Assembly (NCBI GenBank): GCA_963556255.1
Contig: OY744605.1
Span: 65,699,702 to 65,763,701 of the forward strand
Direction of reading: 5' to 3'
Length of the DNA: 64,000 bases
DNA from: Allolobophora icterica
Taxonomy: Eukaryota > Annelida > Clitellata > Crassiclitellata > Lumbricidae
Position numbers and translations under genes: made by a program. Below the pieces are notes generated by a model that was not told where the DNA came from, did no database searches, and worked only from the letters and a program-made list of their open reading frames with translations. Positions 42,751 to 55,726 of the stretch are shown piece by piece (the stretch's first letter is position 1; the number at the start of each line of letters is the position of its first letter).

Positions 42751-43166
42751 CTTACTGATAATAAATAATCCGAACTGCAAACCTAATTTTTGTTTTTGCA
42801 GAATACTATAGGCAAGCATCTTCATTTACAAAGCTGTTACTCTGTCCATTTGTGTGTTTTCTTTGATGAAGTTTTTTGTGTCTGATGAATTGTCCTGGGT
42901 CATTTGGTACATTTTGTGCTAATTGCATGAGAGTCCACACTCCACACGTGCCATTTGTTTTTGTGTGAAACAGTAGGCTCTTGCTTCGAGCGCTTGCCTT
43001 GTAGCATAAATTGTTCAGGTTCGAAAATACCAACCCAGACATCGTCTCTGTGTAAGAATTTTTATACACAGTTGCTTGGCATCATTTGAAATAATTCTTG
43101 GTCTCTGTCCCTGTGACAGATTTTTTATAGGTAATATATATAATATTTCTACCCATCAAGTGGTCT

Positions 43167-43168
<2 letters not shown>

Positions 43169-43250
<82 letters not shown>
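43169..43250. repeat. (TA)n microsatellite
   Basis: Uninterrupted TA run of about 80 bp. Confidence 0.95.
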
Positions 43251-43255
<5 letters not shown>

Positions 43256-43479
43256 GAATCGACTATTAGCTACTCATGATTATACTCTGCACCATAGCTA
43301 CTCACTCTGTATCTCAGCTCCTATGCGTGCTAGATTCATAGCGCAAAGCTTAAAAGGTCATAGATGACATACGTAGCCCCCACTGGGACTGCCTTGGGGC
43401 TAATGCACGCCGATTCTGATATAGTTTTTTTCCTGAGTAGGCAACGTTTCACCACGCAAGAAGACTACCTTGGCCACTC

Positions 43480-44240
43480 AATACCATATGTTCTCCAAGG
43501 TATAACTTTTATACCAGAGTATATTATAGCAAGAAATTAACCATAGTCACTCAGTGTTATATGTTCCCCAAGGTATAATTATTATACCAGAGTATATTAT
43601 AGCAAGAAACTAACCATAGTCACTCAGTGTTATATGTTCCCCAAGGTATAATTATTATACCAGAGTATATTATAGCAAGAAACTAACCATACTCACTCAG
43701 TGTTATATGTTCCCCAAGGTATAATTATTATACCAGAGTATATTATAGCAAGAAACTAACCATACTCACTCAGTGTTATATGTTCCCCAATGTATAATTA
43801 TTATACCAGAGTATATTATAGCAAGAAACTAACCATAGTCACTCAGTGTTATATGTTCCCCAAGGTATAATTATTATACCAGAGTATATTATAGCAAGAA
43901 ACTAACCATACTCACTCAGTGTTATATGTTCCCCAATGTATAATTATTATACCAGAGTATATTATAGCAAGAAATTAACCATACTCACTCAGTGTTATAT
44001 GTTCCCCAAGGTATAATTATTATACCAGAGTATATTATAGCAAGAAACTAACCATAATCGCTCAGTGTTATATGTTCCCCAAGGTATAATTATTTCATCA
44101 GAGTATATTATAGCAAGAAATTAACCGTAGTCACTCAGTGATATATGTTCTGCAACGTATAAATTTTACACCACAGTATATTATAGCAAGAAATAAACCA
44201 TAATCAGTGTTATACGTATATTTTCCAACGTATAATTTTT
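43480..44240 (+). repeat. 73-bp satellite array, about ten copies
   Basis: Consecutive CCAAGGTATAA anchors are 73 bp apart (43500, 43573, 43646). Each unit holds the palindrome GGTATAATTATTATACC, then AGAGTATATTATAGCAAG, then CACTCAGTGTTATATGTTCC. Copies in the middle are nearly identical and the outermost ones diverge. The unit corresponds to part of the longer monomer at 48770-51160. Confidence 0.93.
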
Positions 44241-44314
44241 GCTGTGTAATTAGGCGTAAACTACTTAGTTTGAAAACTACCTTAGCCACTCAATACTATA
44301 CGTGCATTTCGTCT

Positions 44315-44541
44315 TGCAGCCCCGAGGGAATGGAATTGCCTACTTATCTCTTGTTCGATGATCGAACTCTATCTCTTTAAGAACACCTGAAAACTACTTT
44401 TCATTGGCTTTTAAACATCTGGATATCTAACTGGACTTCTCCTGGCGACTTACTTGCTGCGAGTCATGTTCGCATTCATGTGTGACTTTGCGTGCGTTAA
44501 AAATGTTCGTAATAAATAAGTAAATAAATAAAATAAATATG
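44315..44541 (+). mobile_element. LINE 3' end with AAAT tail
   Basis: GCAGCCCCGAGGGAATGGAA reads as the 'AAPREWN' version of the LINE C-terminal block. Eroded coding text follows, then an AATAAATAAGTAAATAAATA tail. Confidence 0.5.
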
Positions 44542-44754
44542 TTTCACAAGGTACCATTTTTATACCATCTATACAGAACTATTATAACACGGAATTCCTG
44601 AAGCATAAAAATGACCTAAAAACCTGGTCAACTATTAGATTGGTGCTGAACCAGAGTCCACATGACTCAGCTATATATAGGATCATTAAACAGGGATGGT
44701 CACTTTATAATGGATAATGCATTATTAATGCAATGATAGCATATAGTTTAAAAT

Positions 44755-46400
44755 GTGCACTTTACCCAGGTAGCCAAAAGACTTTGTGAAAAGATTCCAG
44801 ATACTTGCTCCTCCTTCTCTGACTACCTCCGGCCTTCTCCTCCTTCATCGTTGGCATTGTACCCTACTGCTACTAGTGCAGAAGAGATTATGTCTATGCA
44901 CTCAACAATGAAAATATCTCACAGCATAGGACATGATTTACTTGATCCAGTTGTTATTGGCTCTAATTTTGATTATATTTCTAAGCCTTTGCCCAATATA
45001 TACAACTGCTCAATGGCTAATGGTGTAGTACCTTTAAAAATTAAGCTGTCTACGGTTACTCCAATTTTCAAACAAGGTGATTAGGGAGGAACTACACAAC
45101 TAGAGGCCTATTTCTATTTTATAATTATTTGCAAAAATACTTGAAAAGGTAATTTACCACAGACTCTATGATTTCGTTGATAAACTGAAACTACTTTGTC
45201 CCCATCAACATGGATTCAGACCGGGTTACTCAACAACCCTATCCTTAATAAACATTCACGGCAAAATATCTCAAGCCATTGACAATAAGGAATTCGCTAT
45301 AGGAATCTTCCTCGGTCTGTCGAAGGCATTCGACACGGTGAATCATAAAATATTAATTAAAAAGCTTTTTAACTCTGGAGTAAGAGGACTTCCACTGGCT
45401 TGGTTTCAAGATTATCTCTCATCACGATACTAGCAAGTAAATGTAACGGGATTAGATCCTCATTTAGATGGCTTGAGTTTGGAGTTCCTCAGGGGTTGGT
45501 CCTTGGACCATTTATTATTTTTTATTTATATCAATGATCTTCCTTGATCGTCTACCTTACTAAATTTTGTATTATTTGCTGACGACTCCAATGTATTCCA
45601 TTCTAATGCCTCCTATAAGGACCTATTTGATAATACTAATAAAGAACTAATGCAAATAGGTAACTGGTTTAAGGCCAACAAACTATCTTGAAACTTAAAC
45701 AAAACCAATTACATCCTATTATCAGCAAGGGGTAAGATCAGAAACCATACATTAGAAAAGCTTATAATTGACCGGACTGAAATTCCCCAGGTAGACTCGG
45801 TTGAATTCCTAGGGGTTTACCTTGACATATATCTAAATTGGAAAGAACATATTGAACAAATATCCCACAAAATAGCAAGGACTATTGGGGTGATAAAAAG
45901 AATCTCCTACTTACTATCATCTGAAATATTAAATACTCTATATTTTACTATGATTTAGCCTTATCTGTATTACTGTAATCTGGTATGGGCTTCTAACTAT
46001 AGTTCTAGGCTTAGCAAATTAAATATACTACACAGAAGGATTATAAGAATAATAACTAAATCGCACTATTTGGCTCATACTCATGACTTATTTCCAGGGC
46101 TGTAGTGGTAAAATTAGAGGTGAGTACAGTACACGCTATCGGTTAGTTTTCCAAAACAAATTAGAGGTGAGTATACGCTACAGTATTTTGTGAGTATACG
46201 CTACAGTATTTTGATATAAATAAATATAAATATTTTGTGAGGTAAGTATACTGTCTCTAGAAGTGAGTATACGCTGTATACCCGCGTATACCCTCGACTA
46301 CAGCCCTGCTTATTTCTGAGTTTGAGAATACTTAAATTGGATAAATTACTTGAATGCCAAATTGGTATTTTTATGTATTCATCGATAAACAAATTACTAC
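44755..46400 (+). pseudogene. Dead LINE reverse transcriptase, split by a hAT MITE
   Basis: Plus-strand blocks in RT order: 'KLSTVTPIFKQGD' near 45045, 'HQHGFRPGYSTT' near 45205, 'GLSKAFDTVNHKIL' near 45320, 'EFLRGWSLDHLLFFIYINDLP' region near 45485, 'FADDSNVF' near 45580, 'VEFLGVYLDIYLNWKEHI' near 45800, and 'HYLAHTHDLF' at 46070-46094. The text resumes after 46316 with 'LRILKLDKLLECQIGIFMYS'. The FADD catalytic box survives, but there are several stops and frameshifts. The element is a CR1/Jockey-like RT without endonuclease here, so it is 5'-truncated. Confidence 0.88.
46095..46308. mobile_element. hAT MITE, 214 bp, inside the dead LINE
   Basis: Perfect inverted ends CAGGGCTGTAGT / ACTACAGCCCTG with a perfect 8-bp duplication CTTATTTC at 46087-46094 and 46309-46316. 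The interior is built from GTGAGTATACGCTACAGTAT repeats. Removing it restores the LINE reading text, so it inserted after the LINE. Confidence 0.93.
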
Positions 46401-46599
46401 CATTGCTACTATTAGTTGTGTGTATTGTTATTTAATACAAACATTGGTTTACTAAAAACAGATACTATTTAATAGTATCTGTTAAACGGTAAACGAGTCT
46501 TTAACTGGTAAAACAACCTGATGTTACGGAATGTATGTAAATCAAATGTGTGGACCAAAAAATGTTCTGTTCTGTACCATAATATGTTTATATTCCGAA

Positions 46600-46930
46600 C
46601 CGTAGCTACTCTTTACTCAGTATTAAAACTACCTCAGCCCCTCAGTAATATATGTTCTCCAGGTATAATTTTATAACAGAAAATGATTATAATTTGAACC
46701 ATACCAACTCATTGTGTAGATAGAATTAGTACTTATCATTAATCAAAACGTTGAAACTTCCTAATAATATTACTATGTATTAAAAATACCTTAGCCACTC
46801 AGTACTATATGTTCCCCAAAGTATTCTTTTTACACCAGAATATGATTATATCCTGAACATTAGCTACTCATTGCTAAGTATTAAAACTACCTTAGCCACT
46901 CAGTACTATATGTTCCATAAGGTATAATAA
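46600..46930 (+). repeat. Diverged satellite block left of the ZCCHC24-like gene
   Basis: Contains ACCTTAGCCACTCAGTACTA and GAACCATAGCTACTCATTG-type phrases of the 170-bp family, less regular than the block right of the gene. Confidence 0.75.
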
Positions 46931-46974
46931 TTGTCAAGGACGGTCAACGAGTGTAATTTACGTAGACCGAGCGA

Positions 46975-46982
46975 TGACGTCA
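46975..46982. promoter_or_regulatory. CRE palindrome upstream of the ZCCHC24-like gene
   Basis: TGACGTCA, the full CREB/ATF site, lies 213 bp before the start codon in a CpG-containing stretch. No TATA box is seen. Confidence 0.4.
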
Positions 46983-47137
46983 TGTCTGTATTTTTGAAAT
47001 CGCACAGACTGGAAGGACGCGTTATTATTGAACTGAACGTCGATTTTGAATTAGAAAGTTAAAAATAGCAAAAGTCCGATATCATATTGTGTTAGTTTGG
47101 TTGAGAAAGATTTAAGCATCATATTAGGCTTGTTTGA

Positions 47138-47926
<789 letters not shown>

Positions 47927-48049
47927 TCGACTTAAGCGATTGCTCTTCATTCATAGTTCACGAAGACTCTCTGAACTGGTTTGCTTTACAGGTGGATATC
48001 GCATGGCCAGCATTAATTTAACTGAGAGGCAGACGACCTGTATTTCATT

Positions 48050-48480
48050 TGAACTAATTAATGTGGATGCTTTGAAATTTTGCTATTGAGTTTGCAATTG
48101 AATTAGCTTAAAGATTGATTGACAAGTAGATAACTTACTTCGTAATTGATTTAGTGAACTGTCTTGAAACTCCTGTTATTGATAGGCGAAATCAGATTAA
48201 CTTTCTGTTGAGCATTCATGTGCTGAATCTATTGAATCAGTTCAGAGAATGATTGACAGATGGAAATACTGCTGATTAATTAATCTAGTCAATGCGGAAT
48301 GTTTTGAAATTCTTACAATTAGTTTAGAGATTGATTGATAGGTGAAAAGCCTGCCGAGTAATTAACTTAATTAATGCGGAATGTTCTGAAGTTCTTGCTA
48401 CTAGTTTGAAGATTGATTAACAGGCAGATGACATGCCTGGTAACTGAACTAGTCGACGTGAAAAAGTTTAACGCTCATTG
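48050..48480 (+). repeat. Degenerate 80-110-bp repeats with GATTGATTGACAG
   Basis: Phrases AATGCGGAATGTTYTGAARTTCTT and AGTTTRRAGATTGATTRAYAGG recur at about 48060-48130, 48290-48350 and 48375-48425. The start of each block drifts, so these are old tandem copies. Confidence 0.55.
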
Positions 48481-48769
48481 ATTTAGCCTGAACATTGATA
48501 ATTTGCTTGCAACTGAATTAGTGATTGATGTGACTTGCCATTGATTGGCAAAGCTAGAAAAATTAGCTGTTTCAGTCAGCAACAGGCGATTGCTTCCTCA
48601 GTTTGACTTGTGAACAATTGAGTTGAATATGTGCATTGGAACGTTAATCTATTGATTGATTGAATTACTTTGTATGGTTAAGTTGAAAATGTGAACTGGG
48701 ACCGATTAATTAATGCTATCATTGAATGGCGTTGCATTTGTGGTTGATTGTTAGCATTGGAACTAGTTA

Positions 48770-51160
48770 TTAAAACTACCTTAGCGACTCAATACTATAT
48801 GATCCCCAAGGTATATAGTTATAACATCAGAATATGATTATATTCTGGATCATAGCTACTCATTGTGTGGACAGAATTATTACTTATAGTAATAGCATTA
48901 ATCAAAACGTTGAAACTTGCAAATATTACTACTACGTATTAAAGCTACCTTAGCCACTCTAAGGAGTGAGACACTGCTAAGAGACATCATGGAGGGAAGG
49001 ATGGAGGGGAGAAAGACGCGAGGAAGACCGAGGGCAATGCTGCTAGACTGGATGATGACAAAAGAAGAAGGATACAGTGGACTGAAGAGAAGAGCACAAG
49101 ACAGAGAACGATGGCGTCATTGGTCATACGAACCTGCCAATGGGCAGAGAACATAAAGAAGAAGCCACTCAGAACTATATGTTCCATAAGGTATAATAAT
49201 ATTTATACATGAACATGATTATATTCTGAACCATAGCTACTCATTGTGTGGACAGAATTATTACTTATAGTAATAGCATTAATCAAAACATTGAAACTTG
49301 CAAATATTACTACTACGTATTAAAGCTACCTTAGCCACTCAGAACTATATGTTCCATAAGGTATAATATTCACACCAGAATATGATTATATTCTGAACCA
49401 TAGCTACTCATTGTGTGGACAGAATTATTACTTATAGTAATAGCATTAATCAAAACGTTGAAACTTGCAAATATTACTACTACGTGTTAAAGCTACCTTA
49501 GCCACTCAGAACTATATGTTCCATAAGGTATAATAATAATATATACATGAATATGATTATATTCTGAACCATAGCTACTCATTGTGTGGACATAATTATT
49601 ACTTATAGTAATAGCATTAATCAAAACATTGAAACTTGCAAATATTACTACTACGTATTAAAGCTACCTTAGCCACTCAGAACTATATGTTCCATAAGGT
49701 ATAATAATAATATATACATGAATATGATTATATTCTGAACCATAGCTACTCATTGTGTGGACAGAATTATTACTTATAGTAATAGCATTAATCAAAACGT
49801 TGAAACTTGCAAATATTACTACTACGTGTTAAAGCTACCTTAGCCACTCAGAACTATATGTTCCATAAGGTATAATATTCACACCAGAATATGATTATAT
49901 TCTGAACCATAGCTACTCATTATTTAGACAGAATTATTACTTATAGCAATAGCATTAATCAAAACGTTGAAACTTGCAAATATTACTACTACGTATTAAA
50001 GCTACCTTAGCCACTCAGAACTATATGTTCCATAAAGTATAATAATATTTATACATGAATATGATTATATTCTGAACCATAGCTACTCATTGTGTGGACA
50101 GAATTATTACTTATAGTAATAGCATTAATCAAAACATTGAAACTTGCAAATATTACTACTACGTATTAAAGCTACCTTAGCCACTCAGAACTATATGTTC
50201 CATAAGGTATAATAATAATATATACATGAATATGATTATATTCTGAACCATAGCTACTCATTGTGTGGACAGAATTATTACTTATAGTAATAGCATTAAT
50301 CAAAACGTTGAAATTTGCAAATATTACTACTACGTGTTAAAGCTACCTTAGCCACTCAAAACTATATGTTCCATAAGGTATAATATTCACACCAGAATAT
50401 GATTATATTCTGAACCATAGCTACTCATTGTGTGGACAGAATTATTACTTATAGTAATAGCATTAATCAAAACGTTGAAACTTGCAAATATTACTACTAC
50501 GTATTAAAGCTACCTTAGCCACTCAGAACTATATGTTCCTTAAGGTATAATAATAATTATTTATACATGAATATGATTATATTCTGAACCATAGCTACTC
50601 ATTATTTAGACAGAATTATTACTTATAGCAATAGCATTAATCAAAACGTTGAAACTTGCAAATATTACTACTACGTGTTAAAGCTACCTTAGCCACTCAG
50701 AACTATATGTTCCATAAGGTATAATATTCACACCAGAATATGATTATATTCTGAACCATAGCTACTCATTATTTAGACAGAATTATTACTTATAGCAATA
50801 GCATTAATCAAAACGTTGAAACTTGCAAATATTACTACTACGTATTAAAGCTACCTTAGCCACTCAGAACCATATGTTCCATAAGGTATAATAATATTTA
50901 TACATGAATATGATTATATTCTGAACCATAGCTACTCATTGTGTGGACAGAATTATTACTTATAGTAATAGCATTAATCAAAACGTTGAAACTTGTTAAT
51001 ATTACTACTACGTATTAAAACTACCTTAGCCACTCAGTACTATAATTTATGTTCTCCAAGGTATAATTTTACACCAGCATATATGATTATATTCTGAACC
51101 ATAGCTACTCAGTACACATTTTGAAAAAGTATATGATTATATTCTGAACCAGAGGTACTC
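48770..51160 (+). repeat. About 170-bp satellite array, some fourteen copies
   Basis: Monomer starts (TTAAAGCTACCTTAGCCACT) fall near 48937, 49319, 49487, 49657, 49828, 49996, 50164, 50337, 50504, 50677 and 50846, spaced 165-173 bp. Each monomer holds ACTATATGTTCCATAAGGTA, GATTATATTCTGAACCATAG and AAACGTTGAAACTTGCAAAT. Variants (CACACCAG or ATATACATG; GTGTGG or ATTTAG) are interspersed, suggesting higher-order shuffling. Part of the monomer equals the 73-bp unit at 43480. Confidence 0.93.
48958..49158 (+). mobile_element. LINE C-terminal fragment inside the satellite
   Basis: About 200 bp interrupts one monomer after GCCACT. It reads as the end of a LINE ORF2, with '[14 protein letters not shown]' and '[14 protein letters not shown]' and then a stop. 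Short AGAACATAAAGAAGAA follows before the satellite resumes at GCCACTC, so the insertion point is flanked by the repeated GCCACT. Confidence 0.8.
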
Positions 51161-51634
51161 AGTACTCATCCACTAGATTTGACCGGCGAAAAAATAGGAC
51201 ACAATTTTTAGTTTACATTGATAATTGAAAAAGTTATGCAGAAAATTCAACAAAAACGTTAAAGCTTGTTGATATTGGTACTATATAAGGCTCGGTAATT
51301 TGTTTTAAAAACAAGCCGCCTTATTTTATAAATATATGGAATATATACTTTGAGTATCCGAGGTCTTCTTTTTCACCAGGCCTGATATAGGGGGTCGAAT
51401 TTCAGATAAAATTTCCTTTTAATCAACTTGCATTCTAGGTTTCTCCATGGGATATCTGGCAGCAGACTACGTCAGGAGTCGGGTACCATTTTGATTTCTG
51501 TCAAGAAACACTTCTGAGTATTTTTTTCAGGCTCTCAAACGTTAACTACTCACCAAAAATGAAGAGCTAACGACAAAGAGTAGATAGCGTATATGTTTCA
51601 TAGCGAGAAATGAGTAGCTAATATGCGATTTACA

Positions 51635-51637
<3 letters not shown>

Positions 51638-51726
<89 letters not shown>
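51638..51726. repeat. (TA)n microsatellite
   Basis: Uninterrupted TA run of nearly 90 bp. Confidence 0.95.
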
Positions 51727-51729
<3 letters not shown>

Positions 51730-53146
51730 AATGTCCCACTGCATGTACTTACATGTATACCATACATAAGATGTAGTGAGCAAATATTTCTGGAATACAA
51801 AGGGCTGACTCAGAAGAAGAGTCTAAGGTCCCTCTTAGTAGGGTTGTCTGTGTATCATGATAAAATTGTGACTTCGGCCATGAAAAGAGACCACTTGATG
51901 GGAATGGACTTATTAACATTTTCCATTAGCTGATGCGGTACGAAAATCAGGCTAAATATGTCAGGATATTTGGTAAAAAAAATTATGCCCTTTTAAATGA
52001 AAATATAAAATATCATTTGACAGGAAATCGCAAATACAAATTCAACGTTCTTCTACCTGATGCACTGATTACATATTTTGGCCTTAATACATCGTTTGTC
52101 CTAATAATAGGCTGATTTAGTTGGTAATACAGTGAGCCCAAGATGCAGTTGCATTATAAATGCAGAAATCACTAATCATGGTTGTAGGAAAAACCCATTT
52201 TCTGGCTGATCTAGTAGGCGACAAGTGGTCCCTTTTCTTGGCCGAAGCAACATAATTACACACATATATGTGTTTGTATGTATATATCTAGACATTCACA
52301 ATAGTTTCACTCAAGAGCTTCACAAAAGCATTGCCTGCAGCAGTATAAATGATGTTAGAATCTTAGGAACAAGCAATCATAAGCAAGCAGTATTCAGATA
52401 AGAAATATATGTTTCAAAGATTTCACGTCTACTGTGGCAGACTATTGGTGACCAAGGAAATATAAATAATGAAGATTTCACGTCTGCTGTGGCAGAGTCA
52501 TAGACGTCTATGGGCAGATAATTGGTGAACAAAGAAATATAAATTATAAAGATCTCACGTCTGCTATGTTTGGCATTTACAGTATATCATATGCATAAGG
52601 TCACACAAATGACAAAAAATAATTATTTGGGACTAAAAAGGGCAAAATTCACTGGTGGGGAAAAGGGCAAGTCTTGCCAGTGTCGTAGAGCCCAACTGAC
52701 GGATTCCCTTCCAGAGATGAAAGTAGACAGACATCAGGTTTGGAGTTCCTGGACTATGTAGCGTCGAAGGAGATGAGCGATAACAGGCATCACTCCTCTT
52801 TTGTATTTTGTATACACGCATAGATGGGCACAAATCAATCAATCATGGAATTTATATAGCGCCTCTTCAAGGGCTCTACTCAGAGGCACTCCCAAGAAAA
52901 GTAAAAACAAATGTACTTATGCTACCTACATCATATATACAATTATACATACATACTTACATACACACATACATACATACATACATACATACTTATGTGC
53001 ATTATATACGGTGTACATGTGTGTAACTGCTCAAATTCATATGTACATACGGTATATGCACTCATGTATGTACCGGTATATGTACGTAAATAGATCATAT
53101 TGACTGTAACTGTATGGCTGTGTTTTCTGGCTAAATGTACATTTCA
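51727..53146. other. Intron 2 sequence, local repeats, retroposon tail
   Basis: GATTTCACGTCTGCTGTGGC recurs three times at 52420-52570. A minus-strand hairpin tail with (TTGA)n lies at 52830-52895. (ATAC)n lies at about 52940-52995. No gene is seen. Confidence 0.45.
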
Positions 53147-53221
53147 TGTGCTTAGAGTGCAAAGGTGCTATTGGCAATGTTAAAGTAAATAGGACAATAG
53201 CACCTTTGCACTCCAAGCACA
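53147..53221. ncRNA. Candidate precursor-microRNA-like hairpin
   Basis: Two 27-base arms (53147-53173 and 53195-53221) pair with one mismatch around a 21-base loop, giving a 75-base hairpin. The arm contains GTGCAAAGGTGCTATTG. Size and loop fit a microRNA precursor. The near-perfect stem also fits a short palindromic transposon relic. No known microRNA seed was recognised, and either strand could be transcribed; the host intron runs on plus. Confidence 0.35.
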
Positions 53222-55589
53222 CGATATGTTGTTTTGGTGTGTTTGTTTCTTCATCTTTTTCCTGAACATTGCGAGGTGCCCTGAAGGAAGGTAGGAGTTG
53301 GGATCATGTTGATCATGTTGATGGTGTGTTGACGATGATCATGATCAGTTTATTGGGCGTCAGCTGAGAAAGTGGATTATCACGTCATCGACGATGCACC
53401 TATTGCCCTCTCAGTCTGCAATCAGATCATTCACTGTTTACGTTTCGGCAGTGATTGGGTTCTTGGGTTTCTTTCTCTGTGTGTCTGTCTTCTCACTGTC
53501 GCTTTCCCTTTGGCTGTCTGTCTGTTTCTATGTGTCTTTCAGTTTGCAGCTCTTTCTGTATCACTTGTTCTTTCTACTGTTTACTGTCCATCGTCTTCTC
53601 TCTGCTGTTTCTATGTTTAGATGTCCTCTTCTCTGTCTCTTCAAGTATCTTAGTCATCTTCTATCTATACTAAGGTGCTACATAAATGGTGGTGCATAGA
53701 TAGCCTGTTATGTTAGTGGCAACTCACCCATTTGTTTGATTAGATTCTCTAATTTATTAGTAATTCGTTGATGAATCAAAATTATGCTACATTTTGTGTG
53801 TATTGTCATTGACATTACTTTACATTACGCCACATTATGTATGCATTGTTCTGTGCAGAGTGTATGGATGTTTCCTGCTTTCCTTCTGCCTGTTCATTAA
53901 TCAGTCTCTGTTGTTTTTGTGCCCATTGTGTTGCATGCTCAACGTTCTTGGCTGTTGAGGTATTTTTGGCTGCAAGCACACGACTATTGTCATTCAGTGG
54001 GCGGCATATTGCAACAACTGGCAACACTGACCGACAGAGAGAGAGAGAGAGCACAGCCAGTAAAACTACTCCAACACAAGCCAGATAAATGCTTATTACT
54101 GAGTCGGTTGTCCGCTTTTGTGGCTTTTCATGTTCTGCTCGAAGCATGCATGTTTCATGTTTATTCAGCCTGGCGAGTACTTTCGTATTGTGTCCCTACT
54201 AAGGTTTGGTAGCAATATCAGCGCTAGAGAGCATTGATTGTTCTTTCGATTAGCCTGGAGAGGTCAAAGGATTTCTGACAAGGCAGCCTAGAGGATTTTC
54301 TGGAAGTGCAGAAAGCGTTGAAGTGGATTCAATGTTGACATGACACTTGTTTCAGAAGTATCAAAAGCTGTCACTAGTTGCTCCGATATACAGAATTGGG
54401 ATGCAAGGGTCAAGTTTGGAAATGTTTTCTGTGCCATGCTAATGAAACAAGTTTTGATGAAACAAGTGTAAAATGTCATTTAGACGATACAAGCTTGAAC
54501 TGTCAATTTGATGAAACAGTTGAAAATGTTACTCTGCAAATTTTGGAAATTTGTGAATGAGAACAATCAATGACTAGCATCCCAAAGTTTGGACCCTTTA
54601 CTTGACATTCATGGGTGATTTCATATGATCATGCTTAGTTGGTTTGTTTTTATTTGGCCCAATGAAATCTGTAATTGATTCAGATGTGGCTAATACTGGG
54701 CTGAAAGATTGAAGTGGCAGCAATCCGGCTGCTATGTTTCAACTTTGGTAACAGTTTGCCTAATAGGTCCGCGCTGTTATTGCATACACATTACAACAAG
54801 TTTCAGATTGCAGAGCAGCAGCATTTGAGGAATTCCAACATACGAATACGAAAACAATTAGGCTCGTATCAAAATAATTCTGAGGTTATGACGAGCCATG
54901 CTTGTGTGTCTGTGTTATGATGGCAAGAGCCGAAGAAAAGGTCGAAAGGTGCATTGCAGGATGGGTGAGCTGCTGATGATGATGACTTCTTCTTCTTAGA
55001 GAATTCTTAGTTGCGTAGGATTCCTCGAATTTTGATTGTTGATGTATTGAGTTTTACTACAGAGGGCAAGTATTCTGTATCTGTAAGTTTGGCTGTGCTA
55101 CATGTATGCTACATATGCTATGCTGTGCTATGCTGCTCTCTGCTGTTTTCTGTGATGCTATTTCCTTCAGTTATCTTGAGCTTTAGCGAGGAGTTGCGTA
55201 AAGACATGTTAGGTGCAGTGTTTAGTGTTGATCGAGAGTTAAGGCTATAATATCAGAATCAGAATCGAAAGAATTGATATTTTATGCACTGCAATTATGG
55301 TGTTGTAGAAGCTTCCGGGTTTTATGGGTACTATCGGCTAAATCGTTGTAACGAGAGTTGTAGTGTTTGTGTTTCAGCTGCTATATGTGGTTTAATCCGA
55401 AGAACCCGCTTCTGAGCACCAACGTCATAAATGATCATTTGTCTAACCTAACGTTACATGGTTGCAATTTAGCCATCAATTGTTAGATCGACGGAGGCAT
55501 TTCATAGACGAGTAGAAGAGATTGGATGCGAGTGGAATTAACCGCAGCAAGATCAGAGGCTTACCTGAAGTTACCTGGTTTCCTTGCAG
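53222..55589. other. End of intron 2, no gene recognised
   Basis: T/C-rich stretch at 53450-53660 gives long hydrophobic frames by composition. A GAAACAAGT...TGATGAAACA direct-repeat patch lies at 54430-54530. Polypyrimidine and a TTTCCTTGCAG acceptor close the intron. Confidence 0.45.
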
Positions 55590-55726
55590 GCATCGTCAGC
55601 GACAGCAACCGAAGAATTGGTTCGGACGGAGAGAGCGAGGACGTGTCCGGCACTTCAGACGACAAGGACCCTCGTGTCTCGTCGTCTCCTATACGAATGC
55701 GCATCAAGCACCGCTGGACACACGAG
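55590..55726 (+). CDS. Exon 3 of a candidate Myb/SANT-type gene
   Basis: 137 bp between TTTCCTTGCAG and GTAAGT. Its first two bases complete the glycine codon begun in exon 2, and the exon ends in phase 0. It encodes residues 54-99: a Ser/Asp/Glu-rich stretch ('SDGESEDVSGTSDDKD'), 'SSSPIRMR' and finally 'IKHRWTHE'. W-T-x-E is the opening of a Myb or SANT repeat, and vertebrate B-Myb has a similar KWTHEEDE after an acidic N-terminus. The rest of the repeat would be in the next exon, which is not seen in this window. The identification is an inference from five residues and context. The exon itself is well supported by sites, phase and coding look. Confidence 0.75.

Noticed and set aside
43480..44240. 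CRISPR-like array
   Set aside because: The 73-bp units are contiguous tandem copies without unique spacers, in a eukaryotic context.
53394..53699. Hydrophobic multi-span-like frames
   Set aside because: T/C-rich composition gives Leu/Phe/Ser/Val in all three frames. There are no splice signals or family motifs.
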